Translations under genes and position numbers: made by a program | Source: Devosia geojensis | Lineage (GTDB): Bacteria > Pseudomonadota > Alphaproteobacteria > Rhizobiales > Devosiaceae | Direction: 5' to 3' | NCBI RefSeq assembly: GCF_000969415.1 | Contig: NZ_JZEX01000147.1 | Coordinates: 44,210-108,209 of the forward strand | Length of the DNA stretch: 64,000 nt | Shown: one piece after another, positions 1 to 9,200 of the stretch | Layout of the letters: each line of letters begins with the position of its first letter | How positions within the stretch are numbered: the stretch's first letter is position 1 | Notes under the pieces: generated by a model | Database searches by the model: none | Seen by the model: the letters and a program-made list of their open reading frames with translations, nothing else | What the model was told of the DNA's origin: nothing

Positions 1-918
1 CACCGGAAAGGTCGTGCCGTTGCGGCGCACGAAGTCGATGTCGATGATCTCGGTGCGGATCTCCCCGTCGCCGCGCCCGCGCATGAGCAGCGTCGCGCCG
101 TCGCCGCGCACGATGTCGGTGAGACCGAGATGCCCCGAATTGAACTCGGCAAGGTCGTAGCCGAGCCAATCCGCGAGCGTCGAGTTGAGATATTGGATGC
201 GCCCTTCCGCATCGGCCGAGAAGAACCCGGCAGGCGCATGGTCGAGATAGTCGATGGCGCGCTGCAAATCGCGGAAGGCGACCTCGATGTTCTCCTTGTC
301 GCGGGTGATGTCCTCGACCGACCAGGCGACCGTCGCCCGCTTGAACTCGTCGCTCTCAGGAAGCGGCCGCACCGAGACGCGGTACCAGTAGGCGCGCATC
401 GGGTCGGTCTGCGCGCCGCCCAGTCCGCCCACGATACGGATGTCCTCGACGGCGCTGCGCCCGTCCTTGGCGGCGCGCGAGAGCCGATAGATGGCCTCGC
501 CCGCCTCCGCTTGGCCCGCAAAGAGTCGCGGCACGCCGACCGGCACGCCGTTGGCGAACCCTCCGGCAAACGCGCCGTACTGCGCGTTGACATAGACAAT
601 CCGCCCGTCCCGGTCCGTCACCAGCGCTCCGTAAGGCAGGCTGTCGACCATGGCGCGCGCGAGCGTGCGCCCCTCCTCACCATTGCCGAAGCGGAAAAGG
701 CCGGAGGCGAGCGCGAAGAGGCAGAAGACCCCGACGACGGCGAAGAGCCCGACCAGGGTCATCACCACATCGACCGGAATGCTCTCGCCGAATATGGCGA
801 AGGCAACCGCTCCGGCGATCAGCACGGCGGCAAGTGCCGCTACCCGCCACAGCCCGCTGCCCCGCCCCCGCGACACCAGCGGATCGGGGTAGTTATCCTC
901 GTCGAGCGTCGATGCCAT
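1..918 (-). CDS. cckA: Cell-cycle hybrid histidine kinase CckA, N-terminal part (cut by window edge)
   Basis: Only the first 306 codons are present; the frame is open to the left edge. The start is the ATG at 918, preceded by an AAGGA ribosome site. The protein has a short cytoplasmic tail, two hydrophobic segments at about residues 20-70, and two PAS-like domains. The first contains GALVTDRDGRIVYVNAQYG and the second HAPAGFFSADAEGRIQYLN. The kinase core would lie outside the window. In Caulobacter, CckA phosphorylates CtrA through ChpT and its gene follows the fliR-flhB genes, the same order as here. The identity is inferred from the PAS sequences plus this neighbourhood; another PAS kinase is possible but less likely. 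Confidence 0.82.
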   Translation of the reverse strand, partial: MASTLDEDNYPDPLVSRGRGSGLWRVAALAAVLIAGAVAFAIFGESIPVDVVMTLVGLFAVVGVFCLFALASGLFRFGNGEEGRTLARAMVDSLPYGALVTDRDGRIVYVNAQYGAFAGGFANGVPVGVPRLFAGQAEAGEAIYRLSRAAKDGRSAVEDIRIVGGLGGAQTDPMRAYWYRVSVRPLPESDEFKRATVAWSVEDITRDKENIEVAFRDLQRAIDYLDHAPAGFFSADAEGRIQYLNSTLADWLGYDLAEFNSGHLGLTDIVRGDGATLLMRGRGDGEIRTEIIDIDFVRRNGTTFPV

Positions 919-1066
919 GGGTTCCTTGTCGCTCCAGTGGCCGTTAGGCGGGTCGAATCGGGCGCCCCAACGTTCCCTAGCAAATGGGCTGCGGGCTTGG
1001 GAGAGTTTACCCTTTCTTTACCCCGCGCGCCGACCGCTTTTCCACCCCATGGAGCGGTTTTCGCCC

Positions 1067-2164
1067 TCAAGCCGGGCCCGGCCCGCGAGCCTTCCAGCCC
1101 GCGCCCTGCTTCAGGCGCATCACGAAGCCGATGATCTCGGCCACCGCCTTGAAATGCTCGGCGGGGATGGTGTCGTCGACCTCGACGCTCTTGAAGAGCG
1201 CCCGGGCGAGCGGCGGGTTCTCGATTATGGGCACATCGTGCTCTTCCGCCTTGGCGCGAATGCGCAACGCAACCGCGTCGGCACCCTTGGCGACGCATGT
1301 GGGCGCGCGCATCGAAGTGTCGTATTTGAGCGCCACGGCGAAGTGCGTCGGGTTGGTGATGACGACCATCGCGTTGGGCACCGCAGCCATCATGCGCTGG
1401 CGCGCCCGCTCCTGCCGCAGCTGGCGGATGCGGCCCTTGACCTTGGGGTCGCCCTCCATCTGCTTGTACTCGTCGCGGGTCTCCTGCAGCGTCATCATCT
1501 GCTTCTTCCACCACTTGTTGCGCTGGTAGAGGAAGTCGGCGCCCGCAACCACCGTGACGATCAAAAGCGCCGCAATGAAGATCCTGATGCCGAGCGCCTG
1601 GAAGTCGGCCAGGATCAGCATCGGATCGGCCGTTATCATGGTGTCGAGCCGGTCGCGCTCCGGCCAGACGGCGAGGAACACCGCCACGCCGACCACGAGG
1701 ATCTTGATCAGCCCCTTGAGGAAGTTGACCAGCGCCTCGCCCGAGAACAGGCGCTTCGCTCCCTGCAGCGGCGAGATCTTGGAGAGCTTGGGCATGATCG
1801 GCTCATGCGAGAGGAGCGGCCGATGCTGCACGAGGTTGGCCACCACCGCGCACGCCGAAAGCACCGCCAGCGGCACCAGGGCGATGGAAAGGATGGAAAA
1901 GGCGAGATCGTTGAAGAACGCGCCGAGCGCCGGCCCGCCGATCTCGAACCTGTCGGCATTGGCTATCAGGTCGCGCATTTCGAGCATCAGCGCGGCGCTG
2001 GTGCCGGGCGCCATCATGGCAAAGATTGCCGCCGACCCCAGAAGCATGAACCAGGTGACGACCTCCTGGCTCTTGGCGACGTCACCCTTCTTGTGCGCGT
2101 CGTCGAGCTTCTTCTGGGAAGGATCTTCGGTCTTGCTGGATTGTTCCGGGGCTTCGTCCGACAT
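1067..2164 (-). CDS. flhB: Flagellar type III export switch protein FlhB
   Basis: This is a 365-residue inner-membrane component of the flagellar export gate that switches substrate class after hook completion. The N-terminus is hydrophilic and charged (SSKTEDPSQKKLDDAHKKGD), as in the family. Four hydrophobic segments follow and then a cytoplasmic domain. The autocleavage motif NPTH is intact at about residues 271-274, inside VVITNPTHFAVALKYD. The length is normal. It starts 3 bases after fliR, so the two are surely co-transcribed, and 148 bases separate it from cckA downstream. Confidence 0.97.
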   Translation of the reverse strand: MSDEAPEQSSKTEDPSQKKLDDAHKKGDVAKSQEVVTWFMLLGSAAIFAMMAPGTSAALMLEMRDLIANADRFEIGGPALGAFFNDLAFSILSIALVPLAVLSACAVVANLVQHRPLLSHEPIMPKLSKISPLQGAKRLFSGEALVNFLKGLIKILVVGVAVFLAVWPERDRLDTMITADPMLILADFQALGIRIFIAALLIVTVVAGADFLYQRNKWWKKQMMTLQETRDEYKQMEGDPKVKGRIRQLRQERARQRMMAAVPNAMVVITNPTHFAVALKYDTSMRAPTCVAKGADAVALRIRAKAEEHDVPIIENPPLARALFKSVEVDDTIPAEHFKAVAEIIGFVMRLKQGAGWKARGPGPA

Positions 2165-2167
2165 GCT

Positions 2168-2935
2168 CTAGCCCCGCAGCATCGCGAAATGGTTCTCGAA
2201 GGCGGTGAGATACCAGCCCATCATCATGACGAGCAGCAGCGCCAGCAGGATGAGTCCGGCCAGGATATTGGCAGGCATAAGGATGAAGAACACCTGCAGC
2301 TGCGGCATCAGCCGCGCGAGGATCCCCGCGCCGAGATTGAAGACGAGGCCGTAGACGATGAATGGCGCCGACATCTGCACGCCGATGGTGAAGGCTGAGG
2401 CGACCGTGCGCAATGCCAGCTCTGAAGCGTCGGTCAGCATCAGGTCGCCGGTCGGGTCGAACGTCACGTAGCTGTCGTAGAGGGCGGCCAGCGCCATGTG
2501 GTGCAGGTCCGTCGCGAAGATGAGGGCGATGCCGAGGAAAGAGAGGAAGCTGCCGAACACGGCACCCTGCGCTCCCCCCTGGGTCGGATCGGCCGCCTGC
2601 GCCACGCTGAGGCCGGACTGGAAGGCGACAATGGCGCCGGCGACCTGCGTGGCGGCCACCAGCAACCGGCTGATCGCCCCCAGCACCAGGCCTACCGCCA
2701 GCTCGCGCACCAGCAGGATCAGCATGCCCTCGATGCCCGCCGGAAGCGTCGGCAGATGATCGAACAGCAGCGGATAGAGCACGACCGTCAACGTCAGCGC
2801 GAAGGTGAGCCGAAGGCGCGCCGGAATGGCGTTCTCGCCAAGTGCGGGCACCAGCATCAGGAAAGCCCCGATGCGGGCGAAGAGCAGAAGATAGAGGTAG
2901 GCCGCCTGCGGCAGCCAATCGAGCGCGATGGTCAT
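2168..2935 (-). CDS. fliR: Flagellar export gate protein FliR
   Basis: A 255-residue, very hydrophobic protein with about six membrane segments, of normal length for FliR, which assembles with FliP and FliQ into the core export gate. Family-like stretches include LPAGIEGMLILLVRELAVGL near residue 70 and SAPFIVYGLVFNLGAGIL in the C-terminal half. It lies between fliQ (16 bases upstream) and flhB (3 bases downstream), the classical fliQ-fliR-flhB order. No unusual features were seen. Confidence 0.96.
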   Translation of the reverse strand: MTIALDWLPQAAYLYLLLFARIGAFLMLVPALGENAIPARLRLTFALTLTVVLYPLLFDHLPTLPAGIEGMLILLVRELAVGLVLGAISRLLVAATQVAGAIVAFQSGLSVAQAADPTQGGAQGAVFGSFLSFLGIALIFATDLHHMALAALYDSYVTFDPTGDLMLTDASELALRTVASAFTIGVQMSAPFIVYGLVFNLGAGILARLMPQLQVFFILMPANILAGLILLALLLVMMMGWYLTAFENHFAMLRG

Positions 2936-2951
2936 CGTCGCCCGGCCATCG

Positions 2952-3218
2952 CTAGCCGCCGACGATGATCATGTCGATGATGCGGTTCATGTACCCGGAC
3001 ATGGTGGCCCCGAGGAACGGCAACGCGATGAGCATGGTCACGAAGATGGCGATGATCTTGGGAACGAACACCAGCGTCATTTCCTGAATCTGCGTCAGCG
3101 CCTGGAACAGCGCGATGACGACGCCGACGACAAGCCCCACCAGCATCATCGGTAGCGACGCGATGATCAGCACCCAGACGCCCTCGCGGGCGATATCGAG
3201 GACTTCGGCGCCGGTCAT
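2952..3218 (-). CDS. fliQ: Flagellar export gate protein FliQ
   Basis: An 88-residue protein with two hydrophobic helices, the standard size of FliQ. The start MTGAEVLDIAREGVWVL and the segment LVVGVVIALFQALTQIQEMT are typical of the family. It forms part of the export gate with FliP and FliR. The 119 bases upstream, before fliE, contain a small CCTTCC/GGAAGG hairpin but no convincing promoter, so transcription may continue from flgB-flgC-fliE. Confidence 0.96.
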   Translation of the reverse strand: MTGAEVLDIAREGVWVLIIASLPMMLVGLVVGVVIALFQALTQIQEMTLVFVPKIIAIFVTMLIALPFLGATMSGYMNRIIDMIIVGG

Positions 3219-3337
3219 GTCGAATGTCGCGGGATCATGGCAGGGAAACTAGCTGAGTCTCGGCAAACCAGGGAGAAAGATTACAACCCCCTTCCGGCTG
3301 GAAGGAGGCTGCAGGAAGGCGCGGCTCTGCGGAGGCC

Positions 3338-3688
3338 TCAAATCGGCATCTGCATGATCTGCTCGTAGGCGGAGATCACCCGGTCACGCACCGTGACCAT
3401 CGTCTCGATGGCGACCTCGGTCTGCGAGATGGCGGTCACCATGTCGATGGTGCTGGCCTTGCCGCTCACGGTGTCGAGCGCCACCTGCTCGGACGCGTTG
3501 CCCTGGCCGATAACGCCACGCACGCTCTCGGCGAGCATCGAGGCGAAGTCCGTCCCCGGGGCCGATGGCGACGTGACATCGAACGGCATGGCCGCGGCGG
3601 TGAGATCGGTCTGCGGCTTGACGGCCTTGGCCAGGAGGTTGGCGACGTTGCCGTAGGCATTCGTCGCATTGAGAGCGGTAGTGGTCAT
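3338..3688 (-). CDS. fliE: Flagellar hook-basal body complex protein FliE
   Basis: A 116-residue protein. FliE forms the junction between the MS ring and the proximal rod. The conserved C-terminal half is recognisable: VSGKASTIDMVTAISQTEVA followed by a helix ending AYEQIMQMPI. The N-terminal 45 residues are low in complexity, as is common in FliE. It lies 27 bases downstream of flgC, and the gene order flgB-flgC-fliE is conserved across flagellated bacteria. Confidence 0.95.
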   Translation of the reverse strand: MTTTALNATNAYGNVANLLAKAVKPQTDLTAAAMPFDVTSPSAPGTDFASMLAESVRGVIGQGNASEQVALDTVSGKASTIDMVTAISQTEVAIETMVTVRDRVISAYEQIMQMPI

Positions 3689-3715
3689 TGCCTGAACTTC
3701 CTAATGAAAATCTGG

Positions 3716-4129
3716 TTAGCGGCGCAGGATATCGAGCGTCTGGCCCAGCATCTGCCGGGTGACGGAAACGACGTTGAGGTTGGCTTCGTAGGTGCGCTGG
3801 GCTTCGCGCATGTCCATGGCTTCGATCAGCGTGTCGACATTGGGGTACCGTACGTACCCGGTTTCGTCGGCGGCCGGATGCCCGGGTTCGTAGCGCGTGG
3901 TGAAGGCGCTCATGTCGTAGGCGAGCCGGCCGACGGAAACCTTGGTCGCTTCGAGTTGCCGGTCATATTCGGCCCGGAACGTCGGCACCCGGCGGCGGTA
4001 CGGATCTTCTTCCGGCGTCTTGCCGACCGAATCGGCGTTGGCAATGTTCTCGGCGATCACACGCATGCGCGCCGATTGCGCATGCAGCCCCGTGGCCGCG
4101 ATCTTCAATGAAGTGGAAAAATCGGTCAT
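3716..4129 (-). CDS. flgC: Proximal rod protein FlgC
   Basis: A 137-residue rod protein. The N-terminus carries the rod/hook signature MRVIAENIANADSVGKTPEE after LKIAATGLHAQS. The C-terminus is the typical amphipathic helix (YEANLNVVSVTRQMLGQTLDIL). Length and position 14 bases after flgB fit FlgC. The product is exported by the flagellar type III apparatus and has no Sec signal. Confidence 0.97.
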   Translation of the reverse strand: MTDFSTSLKIAATGLHAQSARMRVIAENIANADSVGKTPEEDPYRRRVPTFRAEYDRQLEATKVSVGRLAYDMSAFTTRYEPGHPAADETGYVRYPNVDTLIEAMDMREAQRTYEANLNVVSVTRQMLGQTLDILRR

Positions 4130-4143
4130 GGCTCGAAAGTGTC

Positions 4144-4548
4144 CTATGCCTGCCGCCCGAGCGCGGTGCGCAGGATGCGGACGGATTTCTGGTAGAGCGT
4201 GGTCGCCGCCTGGTAGTCCATCATGTTGGTGGTCATCTTCATCATCTCGTCCTCGAGGGTGACGCCGTTGCCCGAGGGCGTGATCTCGAAGCTGGCCATG
4301 CGCTGCGCGCCATGGGCGCCCGGGCTCGCGGAATTCGCCGCGATGTGACGGGGCTGGGTGGTGGCGGTGGAAATTCCGGCCCGCGAGCTGGCGCGCGGGT
4401 CATCGAGATCGAACGCCTTGAGGTCGCGCCCGCGATAACCGGGCGTCTCCGCATTGGCGACATTTTCGGCCAATAGGCTCTGACGAGCCTGATGCCAGCG
4501 CATCTTCTCGCCAAGCGTCGTGAATATGGAAAGCTTCATTAAATCCAC
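4144..4548 (-). CDS. flgB: Proximal rod protein FlgB
   Basis: A 134-residue protein, first gene of the flgB-flgC-fliE run. It has the motif QSLLAENVANAETPGYRGRD near the N-terminus and a C-terminal helix MMDYQAATTLYQKSVRILRT, both typical of FlgB. The upstream region contains an exact TTAA-N7-TTAA site 58-72 bases from the start codon. This suggests early, CtrA-controlled transcription, as in Caulobacter. Confidence 0.97.
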   Translation of the reverse strand: MDLMKLSIFTTLGEKMRWHQARQSLLAENVANAETPGYRGRDLKAFDLDDPRASSRAGISTATTQPRHIAANSASPGAHGAQRMASFEITPSGNGVTLEDEMMKMTTNMMDYQAATTLYQKSVRILRTALGRQA

Positions 4549-4605
4549 AGCCGCACCCCTGCTGTTTCTATCCGAGCAACTAGGAAAAATCTGCCGTGCG
4601 GGTGG

Positions 4606-4620
4606 TTAATGGAGTGTTAA
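4606..4620. promoter_or_regulatory. CtrA-type binding site between flgB and fliO
   Basis: Exact TTAA, seven bases, TTAA. It lies 58-72 bases before the flgB start on one side and about 180 bases before fliO on the other. TTAA-N7-TTAA is the established CtrA full site. The distance to flgB matches the sites found before fliL and fliX in this window. Confidence 0.75.
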
Positions 4621-4636
4621 CAACACTGCTTTACGG

Positions 4637-4653
4637 TGGCAGAAGTCTCGCAA
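4637..4653 (+). promoter_or_regulatory. Possible sigma-54 promoter of fliO-fliP
   Basis: TGGCAG, then TCGCA with the GG and GC pairs exactly ten bases apart (4638-4639 and 4650-4651), the spacing required by sigma-54. The -12 element has TCGC rather than the consensus TTGC, so it is weaker than the site before flgE. fliO starts about 150 bases downstream. Confidence 0.5.
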
Positions 4654-4802
4654 TTTGCATTTCGCGGCGCTTAAGATAGGCAATATATGCCCACGACCGA
4701 GGCCAAAGGGGCGTGCATGACCAGAATTTCCGGCGATTCCGGTAGGTCCGGGAAGCTGCAGATGGCGTGCGGCGGGCCAAGCGATTCTATGAGGTGCGAC
4801 TC

Positions 4803-5489
4803 GTGCAGTTCCTGACCAGCCTGTTCGGCGGTTCCGGCAATATGTGGCTGACGGCGTTGTTTGCGCTCGGCGTCGTCATCATTCTCATCTTCATCGTCAT
4901 GTGGATCCTGCGGATCATCGCCGGCGGCAATGGCTCGGCCACCCGCGGACGCAACCGGCGCCTGTCGGTGGTCGATTCGCTCGCCCTCGACCAGAAGCGA
5001 CAGTTGCTGGTCGTGCGCCGCGACAATGTCGAGCACCTGATCCTCACTGGCGGCCCGACCGACATCGTCGTCGAGACCGGCATTCCGGTCCCCGAGCAGC
5101 CCGCTCGTCCCGTGCCGCAGCGCCGCAACATGTTCGGCAAGCCCGCCGAGCCGCAGGCGCCGACTATCGCCCCCGCCGCGCCGGTGGCTCCGGCGGTCGC
5201 GGTCGAGCCTGTTGCGACGGTTGCCGCTCCCGCGCCGGTCGAGCCGCCCTCCTCCAATGTCTCCCCGCTCGACAAGATGCGCTCCGCCGCCGGCGGCCGC
5301 CGCAACGGCAAGCTGCGGCATCCGGGCCTTAGGGAAGACGCCCCCCGTCCACAGGAAGAGACGGTGGATGGGGCGCTCCCCGCCCGCGACTCAGCTAAGG
5401 AGTCGGATGGCGACAACGGGGGCGGACGGACCGGCAGTGACGACGAGGCTCAGGCAAAGGCCGAAGGGCGCGCCGGCGACGGCAACTGA
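4803..5489 (+). CDS. fliO: Flagellar biosynthesis protein FliO
   Basis: A 228-residue protein with one membrane segment near residues 14-36 and then the conserved basic/beta stretch RRLSVVDSLALDQKRQLLVV, which is the FliO signature. A long Pro/Ala-rich tail follows. FliO helps assemble the FliP ring. The GTG at 4803 was chosen because GAGGTG precedes it at good spacing; an in-frame GTG at 4767 would add 12 residues. The last 83 bases overlap the start of fliP in another frame, which suggests translational coupling. Confidence 0.85.
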   Translation: MQFLTSLFGGSGNMWLTALFALGVVIILIFIVMWILRIIAGGNGSATRGRNRRLSVVDSLALDQKRQLLVVRRDNVEHLILTGGPTDIVVETGIPVPEQPARPVPQRRNMFGKPAEPQAPTIAPAAPVAPAVAVEPVATVAAPAPVEPPSSNVSPLDKMRSAAGGRRNGKLRHPGLREDAPRPQEETVDGALPARDSAKESDGDNGGGRTGSDDEAQAKAEGRAGDGN

Positions 5490-6237
5490 CGCGGGCGCCC
5501 GCCGCAGGCGGGTCATCGCCTTTTGCGCGTTGGTCGCCGCCCTCGTCATTCCATCCGTCGCCTTCGGACAGAACCTCTCCATCGACTTCGGCGACGACGC
5601 GACGCTGACCGAGCGCGCCGTCCAGCTCATCGGCCTCATCACCGTTCTCTCGCTGGCCCCGTCGCTGCTGGTGATGGTCACGAGCTTCACGCGTATCGTG
5701 GTGGTGCTCTCGCTGCTGCGTACCGCCATCGGCCTGCAGACGGCGCCGCCCAACTCGGTGATGGTCTCGCTTGCGCTCTTTCTCACCTTCTTCGTGATGG
5801 CGCCGACCTTCCAGCAATCCTACGACCAGGGCATCGCCCCGCTGATGGCCGGCCAGATCGAGACGACGGAAGCCTTCGGGCGCGCCGCGGCGCCCATACA
5901 TGAGTTCATGCGCGCCAATGTGCGCGAGCAGGATCTCACCCTCTTCTACGACCTGACGGAAGCGACGCCCCCCGATGATCCCGAGGCGATCCCGCTGCAG
6001 CTCCTGATCCCCGCCTTCATGATCTCGGAGCTGCGCCGGGCCTTCGAAATCGGATTCCTGCTGTTCCTGCCCTTCGTCATCATCGACATGGTCGTTGCCT
6101 CCGTGCTGATGTCGATGGGCATGATGATGCTGCCGCCGGTGGTGATCTCGCTGCCGTTCAAGCTGATCTTCTTCGTACTCGTCGACGGCTGGTACCTGGT
6201 CGCCGGCTCGCTGGTGAGAAGCTTCACCTCGGGATAG
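5407..6237 (+). CDS. fliP: Flagellar export gate protein FliP
   Basis: A 276-residue protein with an N-terminal signal sequence (FCALVAALVIPSVAFGQ), as is usual for FliP, then several membrane segments. The hallmark stretches LLVMVTSFTRIVVVLSLLRT, PLQLLIPAFMISELRRAFEI and MSMGMMMLPPVVISLPFKL are all present. The ATG at 5407 has AAGGAG at 5397-5402, so the start is well supported even though it lies inside fliO. FliP forms the core of the export gate with FliQ and FliR, which are encoded on the other strand nearby. Confidence 0.96.
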   Translation: MATTGADGPAVTTRLRQRPKGAPATATDAGARRRRVIAFCALVAALVIPSVAFGQNLSIDFGDDATLTERAVQLIGLITVLSLAPSLLVMVTSFTRIVVVLSLLRTAIGLQTAPPNSVMVSLALFLTFFVMAPTFQQSYDQGIAPLMAGQIETTEAFGRAAAPIHEFMRANVREQDLTLFYDLTEATPPDDPEAIPLQLLIPAFMISELRRAFEIGFLLFLPFVIIDMVVASVLMSMGMMMLPPVVISLPFKLIFFVLVDGWYLVAGSLVRSFTSG

Positions 6238-6239
6238 GC

Positions 6240-9200
6240 CTATCGGCTCGCCACCGTCGCCTGCGTCTGGCTGGCTTCCAGCGGCGTCAGGGCTCCATCG
6301 GCGCCATAGGCGTCGCGATAGGAGGCGAGAAAGGCATTGAGGCTGTCGATGGCGGCGATTTCGCGCGCAACCTGACGGAACTCGTTGCTCGATGGCTCAA
6401 GCGTGGCGGTCACGTAGTCGAACATCGCCCATTCCGGCGAGACCGACATGCGTTCGACGAACTTGTCACGCAGCCGCGACACGCCGAAGCGGTCGCCCGC
6501 CAGCACGAAGCCGACCGCCGCCTTGACGACGTTCATGCGCGCCGCCTGGTTGAAGGCCGCCAGCTCCATACCCGAATACATCGCCTCCAGCATTTCGGCC
6601 GCCATGGCGTAACGCCCCGCTTTCCAGTGCGCATCGATCCGCATGAGCGAGACATCCCTGCCGCTCATGTCGCTGAGCATGTCGAGCGCGAGTTCCTGCC
6701 GGCCCACTTCGATCAGCGCCCGCGCCTCCAGCACCCGCCGCTGGCGGGCGAGCGTCGTGCCGATCTCGGGCAGGCGCGTATCGGCCAACACCCGCAGAGC
6801 CTGTTGCGGCTTGCGATCGGCGAGATGGATGACGGCAAGGTCTGCCGCAAGTTGACTGCGCGCCACGCCCTTGAGGCGGTTCTCGAGCTGGTAATCCAGC
6901 AACTCTGCCGCCTGCGCGAGCAGGTCGACCTGCACGAGTCGGCGGGCAAGATTGCGGATCATCTCGTCGCCGCGCGCGCCGGGCGGGGTCAGTTGCCGGA
7001 AATCATAATAGAGACCGAGCGCATCGACAGGCTCGAGAGTGTCCGCTCGTCCGTTGAGGAAGAGGTCGGCAAAAACCTTCTGTGCATCCGCGTGCATGGC
7101 ATTGATCGCGGCGTTGTCGGCAAAGCTCGCCGAGGCCTGCCGCACCGTTTCGAAGCCCAGGCGATAGGCGCCATCGCGGAAGTAAAGCTCGGCCAGCATC
7201 TTCTGCATGTCGGCCTCGAGCGCATCGCCGCGCCAGAGCATCGCCTCGGCGGCCAGCGTCTCGGTGGCCTTGTTCATGTCGAGATTGCCGGCCGCATCGA
7301 GCAGGCGCAGCGTGCGGTAGACCGCTTCCGCCCGCGTCGGCCTGATGTCTGCGGCGATCACCTGCCCGTAGATGTCGATGGCCTCTTCCGGGCGCCCTTC
7401 GAGCTCGGCGAGCCGCCCCTGAAGGAGGTGATAGAGGCTCACCTGCCCAAGATCGAGCGCGGCGAAGTCGATCCCGGTAAAGAGGCGCTTGGCCATCTCG
7501 GCATCGCCGGTCTCGATCGCGGCGCGCAGGGCAGAGAGCTTGAAACGCAGTTGCACCCACACCGGATAGCTGTCGAGCACCGGCTCGGCGGCCCTAGCGT
7601 CCTCGCGCGCGCCGCGGAAATCGGAGGTTTCGGCACGGGCGATGGCGCGCCAGAGCATGGAATCGACATCGGCCGAAAGCAGCGGCGATTGCAGGATGGC
7701 GATGGCCTCGCGCGGACGTCCGGCAAGCGTATTGCCGATCGCCTGCGCCATGCGGATCTTGCGCAATTCCTCGTCGTTCGACGGATCCGCCCCGAGCACC
7801 CGCAGCACACCCAGCGCTTCGTGGGCGAAGCGGTTGGCGAGGTAGAACTGCGCGAGATTGAACCGCGCCGTCTCGCGCGCCTCGCCCTCGCTCTGGGCCG
7901 CCTGCCGCATCAGGTCCTCGCGGGTCTGCGACAGCACGCCCGCATCCGGCTGAGCCGGCCGGCGCAGGTCGATGAAGGCTGCCCGTGTCTCGCCGCGCCC
8001 GAAGAACGTCTCGCGGCGCACCTGGTCGAGCGAGGAAACGGTGAGTCCACCTTCGGCGCTGATGACCGCGAGCCGATCCTCCAGGCGCACCTCGACGCCC
8101 GGATGTTCCGGGCGGACGACGAGCCCGTGGACGCTGCGCAGCGCATCGAAATCGACATAGTCGAACGTGCGGGTGATCCCGCGCGCCGGCGGATAGGCGG
8201 TGACGACGCGCAGCGTGTCGCCCACCTGCGGATCGCGGAACTCGTGCACGCGCACCGGGCGCGCCATGTCCGCGGTCATCTCGTAGAGATCGGACGCCCC
8301 GAGTCGCCGCTCAAAGGTCACCGGCTCGGTCGGCGCCAACACCATATCCCCGAGCGAGAGCACCCATGCCCTACCCTCGGACCCGAGCGTCGCCAACCTG
8401 TCCCGCGCGAGCGCAATGCGCACGACCTGTGTGTCGCCGGCTGGCGTCACCTCGAAGGTGCTGGCGACATCGTCGAGCCTGGCGGCATCTTGCGGAGCCG
8501 CGATGGCGGCCCCGGTGTCGAACAGCATCCACAGCGAGTCACCGCGCCGGAACACGGCCGCCGGCACCTCTTCCTCGAAGGGAAAGACGACCCGGACCGT
8601 ATTGCCCTGGGTGGTGACGAACGGGGTCACCGGCGCCAGGGGCTCGGCGCGCAACATCGCGGTCGCCGGCTCCGCAGAAGTTTCGGCCGCCGCCTGCTCG
8701 ACGGAGTCGGTCTCGGCCTCCGCCGCCAGCTCTTCGACGGCGATCTGCGGCAGCGCCGTGCCGGCAAGGTCGATGTCGAGCAGAAACTCGCGCGGGGAAT
8801 TCTCGAAGAAACGCGGCGTGACGCCCTCGGCCAGCTTGAGACTCACGACCGCCCCGTCTGGCGTCTTTTCGGATGCAAGCGAAGCGAGTTCGGGTGGCAG
8901 GTCCACCGCAAGATCACGCAGATCCACGTCCACCGGCCACTCGAAGGCGATGCTGGCCTGGTCTTCCACCTGCTCGTAGCTGGCGGTCGTGTCGACGCTC
9001 CAGTTGAAGTGCAGGCGCAGGAACGTCGGGTTGCGCCCGATGCGCACCTCGGCCTGCGGATCGAGCTCGGCGACGTCGCGCTGTTTCCTCCGCCGCTCGG
9101 CCTCGATGGCGGCAAGCCGGGCGCGCTCGGCGAGTTCGTCGATCACCTCCTGCGGCAGACCCGGCGGCAGGCCCTGCCAGGAGAGAGGCAGGAGGTCGAT

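Noticed and set aside
1007..1021. TTAC-N7-TTAC upstream of cckA as a CtrA site
   Set aside because: Both half-sites carry a mismatch, so it is too weak to annotate.
917..2398. A 493-codon plus-strand frame opposite flhB and fliR
   Set aside because: flhB and fliR are certain on the minus strand; the plus frame is Arg/His/Asp-rich antisense noise.
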